A DNA stretch of 57,677 nt from Aequorivita viscosa (GCF_900106795.1 NZ_FNNS01000003.1:146944-204620); one strand, 5' to 3'. Positions 33,612 through 41,587 are shown, counted from the stretch's first letter. A program made the numbers and translations. Notes: generated from the sequence alone by a model not told the origin.

Positions 33612-35345
33612 ATGAATCTAGAAACAATAGAACAATCCCATTATTACCATATATACAACCGTGGCATAAATGGAACGAATATTTTTAAAACAGAAGAAAA
33701 CAAACGATATTTTCTTCAACTGTTCGGTAAATATGTTGCTCCGAGAGTATCGGTTTTTGGCTATTGTTTAATGGATAATCATTTTCACTTCTTGATTAGA
33801 GTAGAATCGGAACCAGAAGAATTCACCCAAGCAATGTCTAATTTTTTTAATGCCTATGCAAAAGCATTTAATAAATTTAGTGGGCGAACCGGAAGTTTAT
33901 TTGAAAAACACTTTAAGCGAAAAAAAATAGTTGACGAAAGATATCTAAGAAATCTCTTAATTTATATTCATATTAATCCCGAAGAAATTCAGGATTATAC
34001 GAACTATAAGTTTTCCTCGCTTCACCATTATTTGAATGATAATCAACCAGAATATTTTAAACTTTCAAAAGAATATGTAATTGAGAATATTTTTGATTCG
34101 GTAGAAAACATGGCATTTATACATAAAGGGGGGATTAATTTTAACGCGGAGTTAGGGGGAAGGGAAGACCTACAAGGAGCCCCTGCAGAAAAAGCGGGAG
34201 AACACCTTGCAGGAAAAACCTCTGATAGGAAAACTGCAGAACATCTTGAAGAGAGAAACTCTGACTTTGAAGATCGTGTAGATAATGGGGCCCCAGAACG
34301 GCAATCCTGCCCACCGAACAGGCAGGGTGTTGTCAACGAAGGAGCCTCTGACCTGAAAGGTGTTGTCGACGAAGGAGCCTCTGACCTGCAAGGTGTTGTC
34401 GACGAAGGAGACCTCCTTGTAGGTCTAAACCCTAATATTACTATGAAACAACAATTCGTACAATACATAAAAAACCTACAAAATCAAATCACTTCCGCTT
34501 TGGAAGAAATTGATGGGAAAGCAAAGTTCCAAGAAGATATATGGGTTCGCAAAGAAGGCGGAGGCGGACAAACCCGTGTTATTGAAAACGGAAACGTTTT
34601 TGAAAAAGGCGGTGTAAATATCAGTGAGGTTCACGGAAAACTGCCTGAGAGCATGCAAGCGTATTTCGGCGTAAAAGACGCTGACTTTTTTGCCTGTGGG
34701 CTTAGCTTAGTACTTCATCCAAAAAACCCAATGGTGCCAACCGTACATGCCAACTGGCGCTATTTTGAAATGTATGATTCTGCTGGTAATATCGTGGACA
34801 GCTGGTTTGGTGGCGGACAGGATTTAACGCCGTACTATCTTTTTGAAGAAGATGCCAAGCATTTTCACCAAGTCTGTAAAACCGCTTGTGATAAACATTC
34901 TCCTAAATTTTACGACACCTACAAAAAACGTTGTGATGAATACTTTTGGAATTCACATCGAAATGAAGCTCGTGGAGTAGGAGGATTGTTTTTTGATTAT
35001 TTGAAGCAAACTGAGGAGATGAAGATGCAAGATTGGTATAATTTTGTAACCGAAGTAGGAAATAGCTTTTTAGAATGTTACGTTCCTATTGTGGACAAAA
35101 GGAAAGATCTTCCTAATACTGATGCAAACAGAATTTGGCAAGAAATCCGTCGTGGTCGTTATGTAGAATTTAATCTAGTTCACGATAAAGGAACCTTGTT
35201 CGGCCTAAAAACCAATGGAAGAATTGAAAGTATTTTGATGAGCTTGCCTCCGCACGTTCAATGGAAATATGATCATCATCCGGAGCCAGGAAGCGAGGAA
35301 GAAAAATTGGTCGAAGTATTAAAAAACCCGAAAAATTGGGTCTGA
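33612..35345 (+). CDS. RAYT transposase fused in frame to HemF
   Basis: One 577-codon frame. Residues 1-180 are a REP-associated tyrosine transposase (Y1_Tnp/TnpA_REP): HYYHIYNRG near 10, the HUH motif NHFHFLI with His57 and His59, and LLIYIHINP near 118 where Tyr118 is the likely nucleophile. Residues 181-277 are a low-complexity linker made from translated REP units and two copies of an 11-residue repeat (EGASDLKGVVD, EGASDLQGVVD). Residues 278-577 are a complete HemF. No stop codon separates them. HemF can also be started internally at ATG 34443. The gene lies between the EI24 gene and the helicase, inside the heme cluster. A fusion protein, or read-through plus internal initiation, are both possible. 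Confidence 0.9.
   Translation: MNLETIEQSHYYHIYNRGINGTNIFKTEENKRYFLQLFGKYVAPRVSVFGYCLMDNHFHFLIRVESEPEEFTQAMSNFFNAYAKAFNKFSGRTGSLFEKHFKRKKIVDERYLRNLLIYIHINPEEIQDYTNYKFSSLHHYLNDNQPEYFKLSKEYVIENIFDSVENMAFIHKGGINFNAELGGREDLQGAPAEKAGEHLAGKTSDRKTAEHLEERNSDFEDRVDNGAPERQSCPPNRQGVVNEGASDLKGVVDEGASDLQGVVDEGDLLVGLNPNITMKQQFVQYIKNLQNQITSALEEIDGKAKFQEDIWVRKEGGGGQTRVIENGNVFEKGGVNISEVHGKLPESMQAYFGVKDADFFACGLSLVLHPKNPMVPTVHANWRYFEMYDSAGNIVDSWFGGGQDLTPYYLFEEDAKHFHQVCKTACDKHSPKFYDTYKKRCDEYFWNSHRNEARGVGGLFFDYLKQTEEMKMQDWYNFVTEVGNSFLECYVPIVDKRKDLPNTDANRIWQEIRRGRYVEFNLVHDKGTLFGLKTNGRIESILMSLPPHVQWKYDHHPEPGSEEEKLVEVLKNPKNWV
34169..34213. repeat. REP-like palindrome within the fusion gene
   Basis: Nested form: outer CCTACAAGG / CCTTGCAGG, inner CCCCTGC-like stem. 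It is translated as residues 186-200 of the fusion linker. Confidence 0.8.
34325..34423. repeat. 33-bp tandem repeats ending in a REP, in the linker
   Basis: A 33-bp unit GAAGGAGCCTCTGACCTG... occurs twice and is followed by the REP 34385-34423 (39 bp). The period is a multiple of three, so the reading frame is kept. The last copy is nearly identical to the REP directly after hemF. Confidence 0.85.
34443..35345 (+). CDS. hemF: Oxygen-dependent coproporphyrinogen-III oxidase (HemF region)
   Basis: A complete 300-residue HemF that turns coproporphyrinogen III into protoporphyrinogen IX using oxygen. The usual start M-x-QFVQYIKNLQ is at 34443. Conserved stretches are GGGGQTRVIENGNVFEKGGVN near residue 38, HPKNPMVPTVHANWRYFE near 95 with the catalytic His/Asp region, WFGGGQDLTPYY near 122, RNEARGVGGLFFDY near 180 and EFNLVHDKGTLFGLKT near 241. 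The domain itself is undamaged; only its upstream context is altered by the RAYT. It sits in the normal place for hemF in this operon type. Confidence 0.95.
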   Translation: MKQQFVQYIKNLQNQITSALEEIDGKAKFQEDIWVRKEGGGGQTRVIENGNVFEKGGVNISEVHGKLPESMQAYFGVKDADFFACGLSLVLHPKNPMVPTVHANWRYFEMYDSAGNIVDSWFGGGQDLTPYYLFEEDAKHFHQVCKTACDKHSPKFYDTYKKRCDEYFWNSHRNEARGVGGLFFDYLKQTEEMKMQDWYNFVTEVGNSFLECYVPIVDKRKDLPNTDANRIWQEIRRGRYVEFNLVHDKGTLFGLKTNGRIESILMSLPPHVQWKYDHHPEPGSEEEKLVEVLKNPKNWV

Positions 35346-35384
35346 CCTGCAAGGTGTTGTCGACGAAGGACGCCTCCTTGTAGG
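35346..35384. repeat. REP-like palindrome after hemF
   Basis: Thirty-nine bases starting directly after the hemF stop TGA. It is almost identical to the REP at 34385-34423, so hemF is flanked by direct copies. Confidence 0.85.
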
Positions 35385-35413
35385 TCTTTTCCAAACATCT
35401 ATCAGGTCCTACT

Positions 35414-35454
35414 CCTGCAAGGTGTTCCCGCTTTTTCAGCGGGCTCCTTGTAGG
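35414..35454. repeat. REP-like palindrome, nested form
   Basis: Outer CCTGCAAGG / CCTTGTAGG, inner CCCGCT / AGCGGG around TTTTC. Confidence 0.85.
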
Positions 35455-35511
35455 TGTTTACTGGGTTTAACCTTCAGGTTGAAATAATAATGATTGTTAA
35501 TTCCGGTTATA

Positions 35512-35538
35512 CCTACAAGGTCCTCAAGACCTTGCAGG
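35512..35538. repeat. REP-like palindrome, inverted orientation
   Basis: CCTACAAGGTCC and AGACCTTGCAGG arms; last REP of the cluster, 28 bp before the end of the helicase gene. Confidence 0.85.
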
Positions 35539-35566
35539 ATAAGGGTTTTCATTTTTTAGAAAAGGT

Positions 35567-38221
35567 TCATTTCCAAATCAATGCCTTTTTCGAACGTACA
35601 TTGTTGTCCTCCTGAAAATAATGAAATCGTGCTTTTAACAATAGCTTTCTACCCTGAGGATTTCTTGTGAACGTAAGGTTTGCGCTCTTATTGAACTTTT
35701 TCCAATTGGTGAAAAATACATCGGCGTCTGTTCTTCTTTCGGCAAATATCTTTGGAACCGTGTAATAATTTGAAAGCCCTAATAAGTTTCTGAACCAAGA
35801 TGCTTGGGTGATTATGTAACGCGGGTTTTCAACAGGGGAGATAATTTCTTCCAAATAATCTATAAAAAGAAGACTTTCCTTTACCGTCGCGCCTTGTAAA
35901 AAGCAGGTTATTTCAGTTTGACTAAATTCTTCAATGACTACTTCAATGTCATTCGGAGAAGTTTTAATAATTTGTTTTTCAATCATCGCCAACTTTAAGG
36001 CATTTGCGATTTTACCCAACTGCTTATCTCTTCTTCCGTATTTAAGGTATAATTTAAGGGCTTTAAATGTTTTTGGAATAAAAAGTATGGCAATTCCACT
36101 TACTACGGCATAAAAAAATGCAAGTACTCCTTTTGATATTAAAGTGAAAAAATTATTTATGAAAAGTTCTGGTAAGGTTATTAATATCAATGCAGTAAGT
36201 TCTATGAAAGTATATTTAACCAGATCGCGGAAATAAAGTTTTTTCGGTTTACCGGAGGATTTTTCTTTGGCAAAATCCAGTTTCAATTCTCGAATTAAAA
36301 TTGAACCCTTTTCCAAAGCTGTTTCCCATCTTTCTTTTACATTTTTACGATTACGGGATAGAGATTGCATTTTATCGTTTATTACATCTATTTCGGAAAC
36401 CTGGTTAGTAACTCCCAATCGGTCGATTCCATTTTCAATAAATGGTTTTCCTTCAAGGGAAATTCCGCAGAAAGCATCGAATCTTCGCGACAAGGTTTCT
36501 ACATCTGCCCCACCAATTTCACTGGTTGGATCAATGCAAGCGAGATGCCAAATGTTTGCAACTTTTTCGGGTTCTAAAGGATTTACGCGAAGTGCCCGCC
36601 CGCGCATTTGATTGGAAGTTACAAAGGAACCTACAAAAGATGCCAAAACAAGCGTGTTGATTGCTGGTGCATCCCAGCCTTCTCCCAACAATGATTTAGT
36701 GCCGATGAGGACCTCAATAAATCCTTCTTCAAAAAGCTGGGTCATTGCGCTAACCATTTCCTTTTTTCCACTCGCAGTCGGCGTAATGATAAGAAACTCG
36801 GTGTCCCACAAAATGGATTGCGAAAAAGCTTCTAAAGAAATTTTGGCAGTCAATTCATCTACCAACGAATTGTGAATTAAAATCAAAGAGCCTGAAAGTA
36901 CCGCCAATTTACTTTTCTGAAGTGATAAATCGGAATCATTTCTTATTGCATTTCGTAAATATTGGAAAATTGGTATCACGCCCAATTTGTTTATTTCTGA
37001 AAGTGAATCACCATATTTAAAATCGAGAAATTCTTTCCGTATATAATCTGAAAGAATCACCATCCTAAGCGAATTTCCAAGAGTATCGGCTTCAATTCTT
37101 GCGATTTCTACTATGCTTTTTAGCTTCGTTGGACTTTGGGAAAGGGAACGATAAAGATTGCTTTCGCCTACAAGGTTTACACGCCTTTTGTCAAAAGCTC
37201 CAATTTTCTTTAGGTCTTTTTCAATAGCATTTAGAAGACTTTCATTTTCAATATAAAGTGCCCTCTCACCAACCAATAAAGGTTGTAAAAGAGCTTCGAC
37301 CCATTCATAGCTAAGTGAGGGAAAGGTTATGTCCTTTGGTTTCGCTCCCAATAATTCGATTTTCTCCAATGGAATTTTAAAATCAATTGAATTTAAATAA
37401 ATGAGAATTGCCGAATAGAAATCTGGCTGCTCATAAACAGCTTCTATCGAATTTTCAGTATCTGCATAAAACGGATGCTTCAGAATAAATTTCCTAAATT
37501 CTTCATTAGCTTTTAAGGAAGAAACAAACGCTACCAATTGCTCACGATATTTAATGATATATCGAATTTGCTCCTGCTGTGGTTTAGAAAAATAAATATA
37601 ATCCTGATGCGGACACAAATTGCCTTCTTTCACCAATTCTGGCAAGCCGATTTCCATATCAATCGGGCCACATAGTTCGAAATATTTTGCTATTTCCCTT
37701 GCATCACTATCATAAGGAGGTGTGGCGGTTAGGGAAATTAAGGTGGAATCTGGAAGTTTTTTGAGACTAAAAAGAGGTTTCCACCATTCGTTTTTTAGAT
37801 GATGGGCTTCGTCTAAAACCAAGTTTTTAATTCCTGCATTCTCAAAGAACGTTAGCAATTTCGTTTCCGAACTTTCCAATTCATTTTTATAAAAGGAATG
37901 CAAAGATTGGTAGGTTGAAAAAGTAAGCGTTTCTGGGTTCTTTAAGTCGAATGTTATTGAAATTGAATTTTCGCCGTTTATAAAACACTCTAACATACGT
38001 TCGTGCCATTGGTTTCGAATGGTTAAAGTAGGTGCTAGGATGAGTGCTTTTTTGTTTATTCTTCGCACCATCTCCAAGCCAAGTACGGTTTTTCCCGAGC
38101 CAGGTGGCGCCACTACGTGCAAGTGATTATCTTCTAAATGAACAGGAAAACCTTCCAAAAAACGCTGTTGATAGCTACGCCAAGAAAATTTAAATAGAAG
38201 TGAGGTGGATAGCATGCTCAA
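35567..38221 (-). CDS. SF2 DEAH-box helicase with C-terminal membrane helices
   Basis: An 884-residue helicase-like ATPase. Walker A is APPGSGKTVLG near residue 38, the DEAH box LDEAHHLKNE near 136, motif III SLTATPP near 163, and motif VI QMRGRALRVN near residue 544. The C-terminal third is unusual: two hydrophobic segments (FIELTALILITLPELFI and LISKGVLAFFYAVVSGIAILFI, about residues 670-715) followed by a 150-residue soluble tail. I know of no function. It is transcribed against the hem genes, between hemF and hemB, and has its own -7 box. Defence, DNA processing or membrane association are open options. Confidence 0.85.
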   Translation of the reverse strand: MSMLSTSLLFKFSWRSYQQRFLEGFPVHLEDNHLHVVAPPGSGKTVLGLEMVRRINKKALILAPTLTIRNQWHERMLECFINGENSISITFDLKNPETLTFSTYQSLHSFYKNELESSETKLLTFFENAGIKNLVLDEAHHLKNEWWKPLFSLKKLPDSTLISLTATPPYDSDAREIAKYFELCGPIDMEIGLPELVKEGNLCPHQDYIYFSKPQQEQIRYIIKYREQLVAFVSSLKANEEFRKFILKHPFYADTENSIEAVYEQPDFYSAILIYLNSIDFKIPLEKIELLGAKPKDITFPSLSYEWVEALLQPLLVGERALYIENESLLNAIEKDLKKIGAFDKRRVNLVGESNLYRSLSQSPTKLKSIVEIARIEADTLGNSLRMVILSDYIRKEFLDFKYGDSLSEINKLGVIPIFQYLRNAIRNDSDLSLQKSKLAVLSGSLILIHNSLVDELTAKISLEAFSQSILWDTEFLIITPTASGKKEMVSAMTQLFEEGFIEVLIGTKSLLGEGWDAPAINTLVLASFVGSFVTSNQMRGRALRVNPLEPEKVANIWHLACIDPTSEIGGADVETLSRRFDAFCGISLEGKPFIENGIDRLGVTNQVSEIDVINDKMQSLSRNRKNVKERWETALEKGSILIRELKLDFAKEKSSGKPKKLYFRDLVKYTFIELTALILITLPELFINNFFTLISKGVLAFFYAVVSGIAILFIPKTFKALKLYLKYGRRDKQLGKIANALKLAMIEKQIIKTSPNDIEVVIEEFSQTEITCFLQGATVKESLLFIDYLEEIISPVENPRYIITQASWFRNLLGLSNYYTVPKIFAERRTDADVFFTNWKKFNKSANLTFTRNPQGRKLLLKARFHYFQEDNNVRSKKALIWK

Positions 38222-38261
38222 TTTATGAAAGGCTCAGATTATATTGGTAAATTTGCAACGC

Positions 38262-38269
38262 CAAAAATA
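38262..38269 (-). promoter_or_regulatory. -7 box for the helicase gene
   Basis: TATTTTTG on the minus strand, 40 bp before the ATG. Confidence 0.45.
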
Positions 38270-38396
38270 GGGACTTTTGTTCAGTTTCATAGAACGCTAA
38301 AAACCTTGTTCCTACTTGGCTATAAATTCAAAAATAAATTCGAGATACCATTTTCAATCTAATGTCTAATATCTCAAATCTAAAATCTATATAGAT

Positions 38397-39386
38397 ATGT
38401 ACCCATTAAGAAGAAACCGAAGATTACGAACCAGTGAAAGTATGCGAAGTTTGGTTCGCGAAACAATTATAAGTCCAAATGATTTTATCGTGCCGCTTTT
38501 TGTGGTGGAAGGCAAAGGTGTAAAAGAAGAAATTGCTTCTATGCCGAATTACTATCGTCTAAGTTTGGATTTACTTGAAAAGGAAGTAAAAGAACTGTGG
38601 AAACTCGGACTGAAATCGGTGTTGCTTTTTGTAAAAGTTGATGATACCCTGAAAGATAACTCTGGAAAGGAAGCATTAAATCCTGATGGATTAATGCAAC
38701 GCGCCATTAAAACAGTGAAAAACGCGGTCCCCGAAATGCTTGTGATGACCGACGTTGCCTTAGATCCTTTCTCAGTTTATGGTCACGACGGAATTATTTC
38801 AGATGGAAAAGTGTTAAACGACGATAGTAGCGCCGTTTTGGCTGAAATGTCTTTGAGTCACGCCATAGCTGGTGCCGATGTTGTTGCGCCAAGCGATATG
38901 ATGGACGGACGAATTTTTGAAATCAGAACACTTTTGGAAGACGAAGGTTTCTTCGATACGGGAATTATGGCGTATAGTGCCAAATACGCTTCAGCATTTT
39001 ACGGACCTTTCCGAGATGCTTTAGATTCGGCTCCTGTGGATTCAAAAGATATTCCAAAGGACAAAAAAACCTACCAAATGGACTTTGGAAACCGCGAAGA
39101 AGCCATTCGTGAAACTTTGATGGATATTGACGAAGGGGCAGATATTGTGATGGTAAAACCTGCACTTTGCTATTTAGATATAGTTCGTGAAATAAAGGAT
39201 GCTGTAAACGTTCCGGTCGCTGTTTATCAAGTAAGCGGAGAATATGCTATGCTAAAAGCGGCCGCTGAAAAAGGTTGGTTAGACCACGATGCTGTTATGA
39301 TGGAACAAGTTACCGCTATAAAACGTGCAGGTGCTTCAATGATTGCGAGCTACTTTGCTAAAGATGTGGTTAAATTAATTTCGTAA
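38397..39386 (+). CDS. hemB: Delta-aminolevulinic acid dehydratase (porphobilinogen synthase)
   Basis: A 329-residue enzyme that condenses two aminolevulinates into porphobilinogen. Active-site lysines are in YSAKYASAFYGPFRDA near residue 199 and MVKPALCYLD near residue 252. The metal-site region reads DVALDPFSVYGHDG, with no zinc cysteines, so it is of the magnesium or metal-poor type. It lies after the opposite-strand helicase gene, so it needs its own promoter, separate from hemA-F; no clear -7 box was seen in the AT-rich 175-bp gap. Confidence 0.96.
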   Translation: MYPLRRNRRLRTSESMRSLVRETIISPNDFIVPLFVVEGKGVKEEIASMPNYYRLSLDLLEKEVKELWKLGLKSVLLFVKVDDTLKDNSGKEALNPDGLMQRAIKTVKNAVPEMLVMTDVALDPFSVYGHDGIISDGKVLNDDSSAVLAEMSLSHAIAGADVVAPSDMMDGRIFEIRTLLEDEGFFDTGIMAYSAKYASAFYGPFRDALDSAPVDSKDIPKDKKTYQMDFGNREEAIRETLMDIDEGADIVMVKPALCYLDIVREIKDAVNVPVAVYQVSGEYAMLKAAAEKGWLDHDAVMMEQVTAIKRAGASMIASYFAKDVVKLIS

Positions 39387-39404
39387 ATACGCTTTGTTTT
39401 TTTG

Positions 39405-39463
39405 ACCTTCCAAATTTATATATTTCCATTTTGAATAGTTTTAAATGTATAAACTTGGAAGGT
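39405..39463. terminator. Long inverted repeat after hemB
   Basis: Twenty-base arms (ACCTTCCAAATTTATA... and ...TATAAACTTGGAAGGT) with two mismatches and a short AT-rich loop, 18 bp beyond the hemB stop. It may end the hemB transcript. It is unlike a simple T-tailed terminator. Confidence 0.6.
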
Positions 39464-39898
39464 TTCTAAACAAAATATTTAGGCTCTAGAACAATAGCGT
39501 CCTAAACGTTTTTACTAATCTCTGCAAAACACCTTATTTTATTAATATTTTTGGAGGTTTAATGTTTTAAGGGGTTGAAAATTAAATGTCAAATCGGCCT
39601 ATCGGAAATTTATCGTAAAATTTGAAATGAGAGCAGCGTTAAAAATTTTAGGCTGTTTGAGCATTATAAATTTTTATATTTAGCAAGAAATATCAAAGCG
39701 AGTTCCTAAAATTTAGCTGCCGAATGATAAATTTAGATAAAGTTTCGTCAGCCTAGACTTTTTTGTTTCTTTTTTGGGCGATGCAAAAAAGAAAAGAGGT
39801 CGAAAAAAATTAAAAAACTTTTCAAATGGACAACAAAATTTATTTAGGACAGGATTGGCTCTAGAATTATAAATATTTTATCATATTCAAATACATTT
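39464..39898. other. Structured non-coding region between hemB and the next gene
   Basis: No gene is seen. A pair of arms GCAGCGTTAAAAATTTTAGG and CCTAAAATTTAGCTGC (39633-39652 and 39705-39720) can form a large stem, and a second palindrome TTTCTTTTTTG / CAAAAAAGAAA with a 7-base loop lies at 39766-39794. Between them are GTTTGAGC and GCGAGTTCC words. I recall similar blocks in other Bacteroidota, but this was not checked. Confidence 0.55.
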
Positions 39899-39916
39899 TT
39901 GACATACATTTGCTTC

Positions 39917-40282
39917 GTGAAACATTTTGAAAAACATCTATCTAAGTTACTAGCAGTAGTTGCTGTTTTTTTCCTTTTTGGAAATGAAGCGGTGGCTAGT
40001 ATTAAGCTCGGTGATGATTTTCATGGTAACAAACAAGTAGCCTCTTCATTTCAGCAAGACACTCAGGAGAAACCTTTTCTCTTTAATGAAATTTCCATTG
40101 GAGAGGCCTCCCAAACTATTTCTCAAAATGAAAATTTTGGTTTTGGTCAAGTTGGGGTGTTTTATTCACGACAGGAATTTTCCCAAATAAATGATTTTTC
40201 TACTTTTCATTGTTCTTTTTCTTTAAAAGACAAACGGGAACTCATTTTTCAATATTTATTTCCCTTTCATTTCTTCTGGTAA
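39917..40282 (+). CDS. Hypothetical secreted protein, about 121 residues
   Basis: The GTG at 39917 is chosen because a TACATTTG box lies at 39905-39912; an upstream TTG belongs to the promoter region and no ATG exists in frame. The product has a signal peptide (LLAVVAVFFLFGNEAVAS), a Gln/Ser/Phe-rich body and an aromatic end (FQYLFPFHFFW). I do not recognise a family. The following membrane protein is 81 bp away on the same strand. The spacing implies a near-leaderless message or an incorrectly placed start. Confidence 0.5.
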   Translation: MKHFEKHLSKLLAVVAVFFLFGNEAVASIKLGDDFHGNKQVASSFQQDTQEKPFLFNEISIGEASQTISQNENFGFGQVGVFYSRQEFSQINDFSTFHCSFSLKDKRELIFQYLFPFHFFW

Positions 40283-40363
40283 TTTTTAGATGATTATTTC
40301 GTTGGTTTGAATTGATTTTCAAACCCTTACTTATTTAAATTATTCATCTTAAAATTATTCATT

Positions 40364-40834
40364 ATGAAATTTGATTCAACTATTGTTGGGGTTATTATCG
40401 TGTTGTTAATATTCATCCCATTGGCTTATATGATTATTAATGCCTCAAATATAAACAAAAAAATTGCAAAATCGTTAACCGAACTTTCACAAGCCAAAGG
40501 CATTACGTTAAAAAATATTGATGTAATTGGCAATTTGGTTATTGGTATAGATGAAGGGACTAAAAAACTTGTTTATTCATCTGCAAAAAACGTAACAGAC
40601 GATTTCAGAATTGTGAATCTAGAAGAAGTAAAGGATTTCCGTATTAAAAGTATTAAGCAGAATGAAAAAACGCTTGACTGGGTAGGTCTTGAACTTATGG
40701 ATAAACAAGGAAAACACGAAATTCAGTTTTATTCTGAAACCGATGAATCTGGTTTAACCAAAGATCCGTTTGTTTGCTTGCAAGATGCCAAGCGTTGGGA
40801 AAATTCGGTAAGACCCCTTTTAAAAGCTTCATAG
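40364..40834 (+). CDS. Membrane-anchored hypothetical protein
   Basis: A 156-residue protein with a single membrane helix (STIVGVIIVLLIFIPLAYMII, residues 4-24) and a soluble C-terminal domain with PH-like beta pattern (DFRIVNLEEVKDFRIKSI ... HEIQFYSE). It has no cysteines except one. It ends at a strong terminator. Function unknown. Confidence 0.75.
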   Translation: MKFDSTIVGVIIVLLIFIPLAYMIINASNINKKIAKSLTELSQAKGITLKNIDVIGNLVIGIDEGTKKLVYSSAKNVTDDFRIVNLEEVKDFRIKSIKQNEKTLDWVGLELMDKQGKHEIQFYSETDESGLTKDPFVCLQDAKRWENSVRPLLKAS

Positions 40835-40849
40835 ATTAGTCTCAAAGTC

Positions 40850-40888
40850 AAAAAACCGCTTCAAAATTAATTTCTGAAGCGGTTTTTT
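40850..40888 (+). terminator. Rho-independent terminator
   Basis: Perfect 13-bp arms AAAAAACCGCTTC and GAAGCGGTTTTTT with an AT-rich loop; it can also serve the convergent gene ending at 40913. Confidence 0.85.
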
Positions 40889-40912
40889 ATGTTCTAGTGC
40901 GTTGTGAAAGAA

Positions 40913-41401
40913 CTATGAATTTTGACTTCTAATTTCTTCGACCATTTTTTTCATTTCGGTTTCTTTTTGAGTTCCAATTAAAAATTTCTTTCCGTTTGTA
41001 AGTTCAATTGCCAAACCTTTGTTTCCTTTTATATTGTAAACCGTGCCATAAGCCGTCCCAAGCCGGATGCCCCAGCCTCCAACAAATCCGTAGTTTACGA
41101 CTTCAGCAGTTTTTATTTCGCTCCAACCAACTTGTTTCTTTACAAAAGGGAAGAAGCTCATTCTGATTTCGTTCTGGTTAATTTCGGTTTTAAGCTTCAC
41201 AACTAAAAACAATGCAATTAGCCCATAAATAATAACCGAAAAAATAATAAATGCAAAGCCAAAAGAATTTTCACTTGCAACTTCTACTTCATTACTTACC
41301 TGTTTAAAAATCGGAAATATCGGCAAGACACCAATTCCTATTAAAATAATCCAAAGCCACCACCGCGTGAATTTCTGCTCTTCTGTAAAACTTCGTTTCA
41401 T
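40913..41401 (-). CDS. Two-helix membrane protein with PH-like domain
   Basis: A 162-residue protein: two hydrophobic segments (WWLWIILIGIGVLPIFPIF near 14 and FAFIIFSVIIYGLIALFLVV near 50) followed by a beta-rich cytoplasmic domain with WSEIKTAEVVNYG, LAIELTNGKKFLIGT, the pattern of bacterial PH (YdbS/DUF-type) domains. Small membrane proteins of this kind are common and poorly characterised. It converges on the previous gene across the terminator. Confidence 0.75.
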   Translation of the reverse strand: MKRSFTEEQKFTRWWLWIILIGIGVLPIFPIFKQVSNEVEVASENSFGFAFIIFSVIIYGLIALFLVVKLKTEINQNEIRMSFFPFVKKQVGWSEIKTAEVVNYGFVGGWGIRLGTAYGTVYNIKGNKGLAIELTNGKKFLIGTQKETEMKKMVEEIRSQNS

Positions 41402-41515
41402 ATACTGTTGATAGATTAGGTGCTGTCGTAAAACTAATGAAATATTCTTTAAAACTCAGAAATGAAAACTGTTGCGACTTCTTGAAATTAATTAAATTTA
41501 CAGCTATAAAATACT

Positions 41516-41587
41516 GGCCTCATAGTTCAATGGATAGAATAGAAGTTTCCTAAACTTTAGATCCAAGTTCGATTCTTGGTGAGGCTA
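41516..41587 (+). tRNA. tRNA-Arg (anticodon CCU)
   Basis: All arms fold: acceptor GGCCTCA / TGAGGCT (a G-T wobble at the first pair), D arm GTTC/GAAT with a loop holding GG, anticodon stem GAAGT/ACTTT with loop TTCCTAA (anticodon CCT), and T arm CCAAG/CTTGG with loop TTCGATT. CCA is not encoded. It decodes the rare AGG codon. Confidence 0.92.

Noticed and set aside
33612-34442. Insertion sequence with terminal inverted repeats and a target duplication
   Set aside because: The Y1/HUH domain is of the RAYT class, which does not form classical ISs, and no matching ends or duplicated target site were found; REPs surround it instead.
34043-34468. 141-codon minus-strand frame
   Set aside because: Antisense to the RAYT-hemF linker and repeats; long only because the repeats lack stops in this frame.
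39899-39916. TTG start six codons upstream of GTG 39917
   Set aside because: It overlaps the TACATTTG promoter box region; the GTG gives the signal peptide directly.
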